A stretch of 5,500 nucleotides of DNA from an uncultured Bacteroidota bacterium (GTDB lineage: Bacteria; Bacteroidota; Bacteroidia; Chitinophagales; Chitinophagaceae): contig CAIWHI010000284.1 in NCBI GenBank assembly GCA_903912435.1, forward strand, positions 1 to 5,500, read 5' to 3'. The notes under the pieces are model-generated. The model saw only the letters and a program-made list of their open reading frames with translations, was not told the origin of the DNA and did no database searches. The position numbers were made by a program, and so were the translations under genes. Below are positions 4,646 through 5,500 of this stretch, in pieces; the first letter of the stretch is position 1; every line of letters starts with the position of its first letter.

Positions 4646-5500
4646 TTGAGCAACGACAATAGTAAACTGGAAAGGGGCTTATCCATCTGGCAAGCCACGG
4701 CTATCAATATGATTGATATGGTGGGCATAGGGCCATTTGTCACCATACCGCTTATTGTTGGTATGATGAAGGGACCGGCTAGTATCTATGCATGGTTGCT
4801 GGGTGCGCTGCTTGCCTATATGGATGGTATGGTTTGGGCCGAACTGGGTGCCAAATGGCCTGAAGCCGGCGGTAGCTATGTGTTTCTCAATAAGTTGTAT
4901 AGCCATCTCAAGATTGGCCGACTAATGTCCTTTCTCTTTATCTGGCAAACAACCATACAGGCACCATTGGTAATAGCAAGCGGGGCCATAGGCTTTGCCC
5001 AGTACTTTTCTTACCTGGTACCGGTAACAGACATACAACAAAAAATGGTGAGTGGTGGCCTGGTGATTTTGTTGGTTGCATTACTGTACCGCAATATCAA
5101 GAGTATAGGTAAGATATCGGTGGTGCTTTGGATAATTACGGGTGGGACAATTTTGTGGCTCATTTTTTCAGGCTTACCCCAATTCCATTTGGCACAGGCT
5201 GTGAACTGGCATATTAGCGGGTTTGATACCAGTGCATTGCTTTTTGTGGCGCTTGGCAATTCTACCATCAAGGCTACTTATTCCTACCTGGGTTTTTACA
5301 ATGTTTGCCATCTGGGTGCAGAAATCAGGAATCCTGCAAAGAGCATTCCCCGCAGCATACTCATATCTATCACCGGTATAGCAGTACTGTATCTGGCTAT
5401 GCAGACGGTAATACTTGGGGTATTACCAGCATCGCTTGTGGGTAATACAAAGTATATAGCAAGTATCTATTTTGAGCATGTTTACAATAGCCATACTGTA
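4646..5500 (+). CDS. APC-superfamily amino acid permease (partial)
   Basis: 285 codons are open to the right edge; family members usually have about 400-550 residues and 10-14 membrane helices. It would import or exchange amino acids or polyamines across the inner membrane. TM1 (about 14-40) carries the broken-helix motif GIGPF (27-31), corresponding to the substrate-binding glycine motif. ELGAKWPEAGGSYVFL (66-81) is the hallmark APC loop after TM2. TM3 to TM5 lie near 92-122, 133-148 and 155-176. TM6 (about 196-222) leads into EIRNPAKSIPRSI (226-238), another conserved signature, and TM7 follows (about 236-260). The TTG at 4646 is chosen: it gives the short polar N-terminus MSNDNSKLERGLS, and the next in-frame ATG (codon 22) falls inside TM1. 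The leader is A-rich, with no Shine-Dalgarno sequence. TACTTTG at 4623-4629 is one base short of a -7 box. The substrate cannot be told. Confidence 0.88.
   Translation, partial: MSNDNSKLERGLSIWQATAINMIDMVGIGPFVTIPLIVGMMKGPASIYAWLLGALLAYMDGMVWAELGAKWPEAGGSYVFLNKLYSHLKIGRLMSFLFIWQTTIQAPLVIASGAIGFAQYFSYLVPVTDIQQKMVSGGLVILLVALLYRNIKSIGKISVVLWIITGGTILWLIFSGLPQFHLAQAVNWHISGFDTSALLFVALGNSTIKATYSYLGFYNVCHLGAEIRNPAKSIPRSILISITGIAVLYLAMQTVILGVLPASLVGNTKYIASIYFEHVYNSHTV

Noticed and set aside
4447..4662. Plus-strand 71-codon frame with a GTG start just before the permease
   Set aside because: It runs straight through the hairpin at 4516-4546 and overlaps the permease start by 17 nt; its translation resembles no family and reflects non-coding repeat sequence.
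4679..5271. Minus-strand frames at 4679-4906 and 5011-5271
   Set aside because: Antisense to the APC permease, which has strong motifs and membrane helices.

Overview
The window looks like a chromosomal segment of a Bacteroidota bacterium, possibly a Chitinophagaceae/Sphingobacteriia relative. The grounds are a Bacteroidota-style alpha-2-macroglobulin lipoprotein, start codons without Shine-Dalgarno sequences but with A/T-rich leaders, matches to the Bacteroidota -7 box TAnnTTTG, and moderately AT-rich DNA with very AT-rich spacers. The taxon is inferred; no marker gene is present.

Layout. (1) 1-899, minus: the N-terminal 299 codons of a large alpha-2-macroglobulin-like lipoprotein, running off the left edge. 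A perfect 12-bp inverted repeat sits just upstream of its start. (2) 900-1354: spacer with a repeat-rich patch and two large hairpins sharing a 24-nt core in opposite orientation. (3) 1355-2590, minus: a complete GT4-family glycosyltransferase with a GTG start and a perfect -7 box match 4 nt before it. (4) 2591-3017: spacer with a long copy of a GCCCC-rich repeat, a nested hairpin, and a perfect 21-bp inverted repeat. (5) 3018-3695, minus: a 225-aa protein resembling RhiA of Rhizobium leguminosarum. (6) 3696-4645: 950 bases with no convincing gene. It holds possible decayed coding on the minus strand, an AT-rich direct repeat, a short copy of the GCCCC-rich repeat, and three copies of a second hairpin family. 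(7) 4646-5500, plus: the first 285 codons of an APC-superfamily amino acid permease with a TTG start, running off the right edge.

The four genes do not form an obvious pathway or operon. Each is separated by several hundred bases. The permease and the A2M protein look like ordinary housekeeping or envelope genes, and the glycosyltransferase is solitary. The notable block is about 2635-4263: a RhiA-like gene and decayed sequence lie between two same-orientation copies of one repeat. This is compatible with an acquired or rearranged insert. Three unrelated hairpin families fill the spacers, and two of them show compensatory arm changes between copies, suggesting conserved nucleic-acid structure. 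I see no tRNA, rRNA, CRISPR array, transposase or recognisable defence system.
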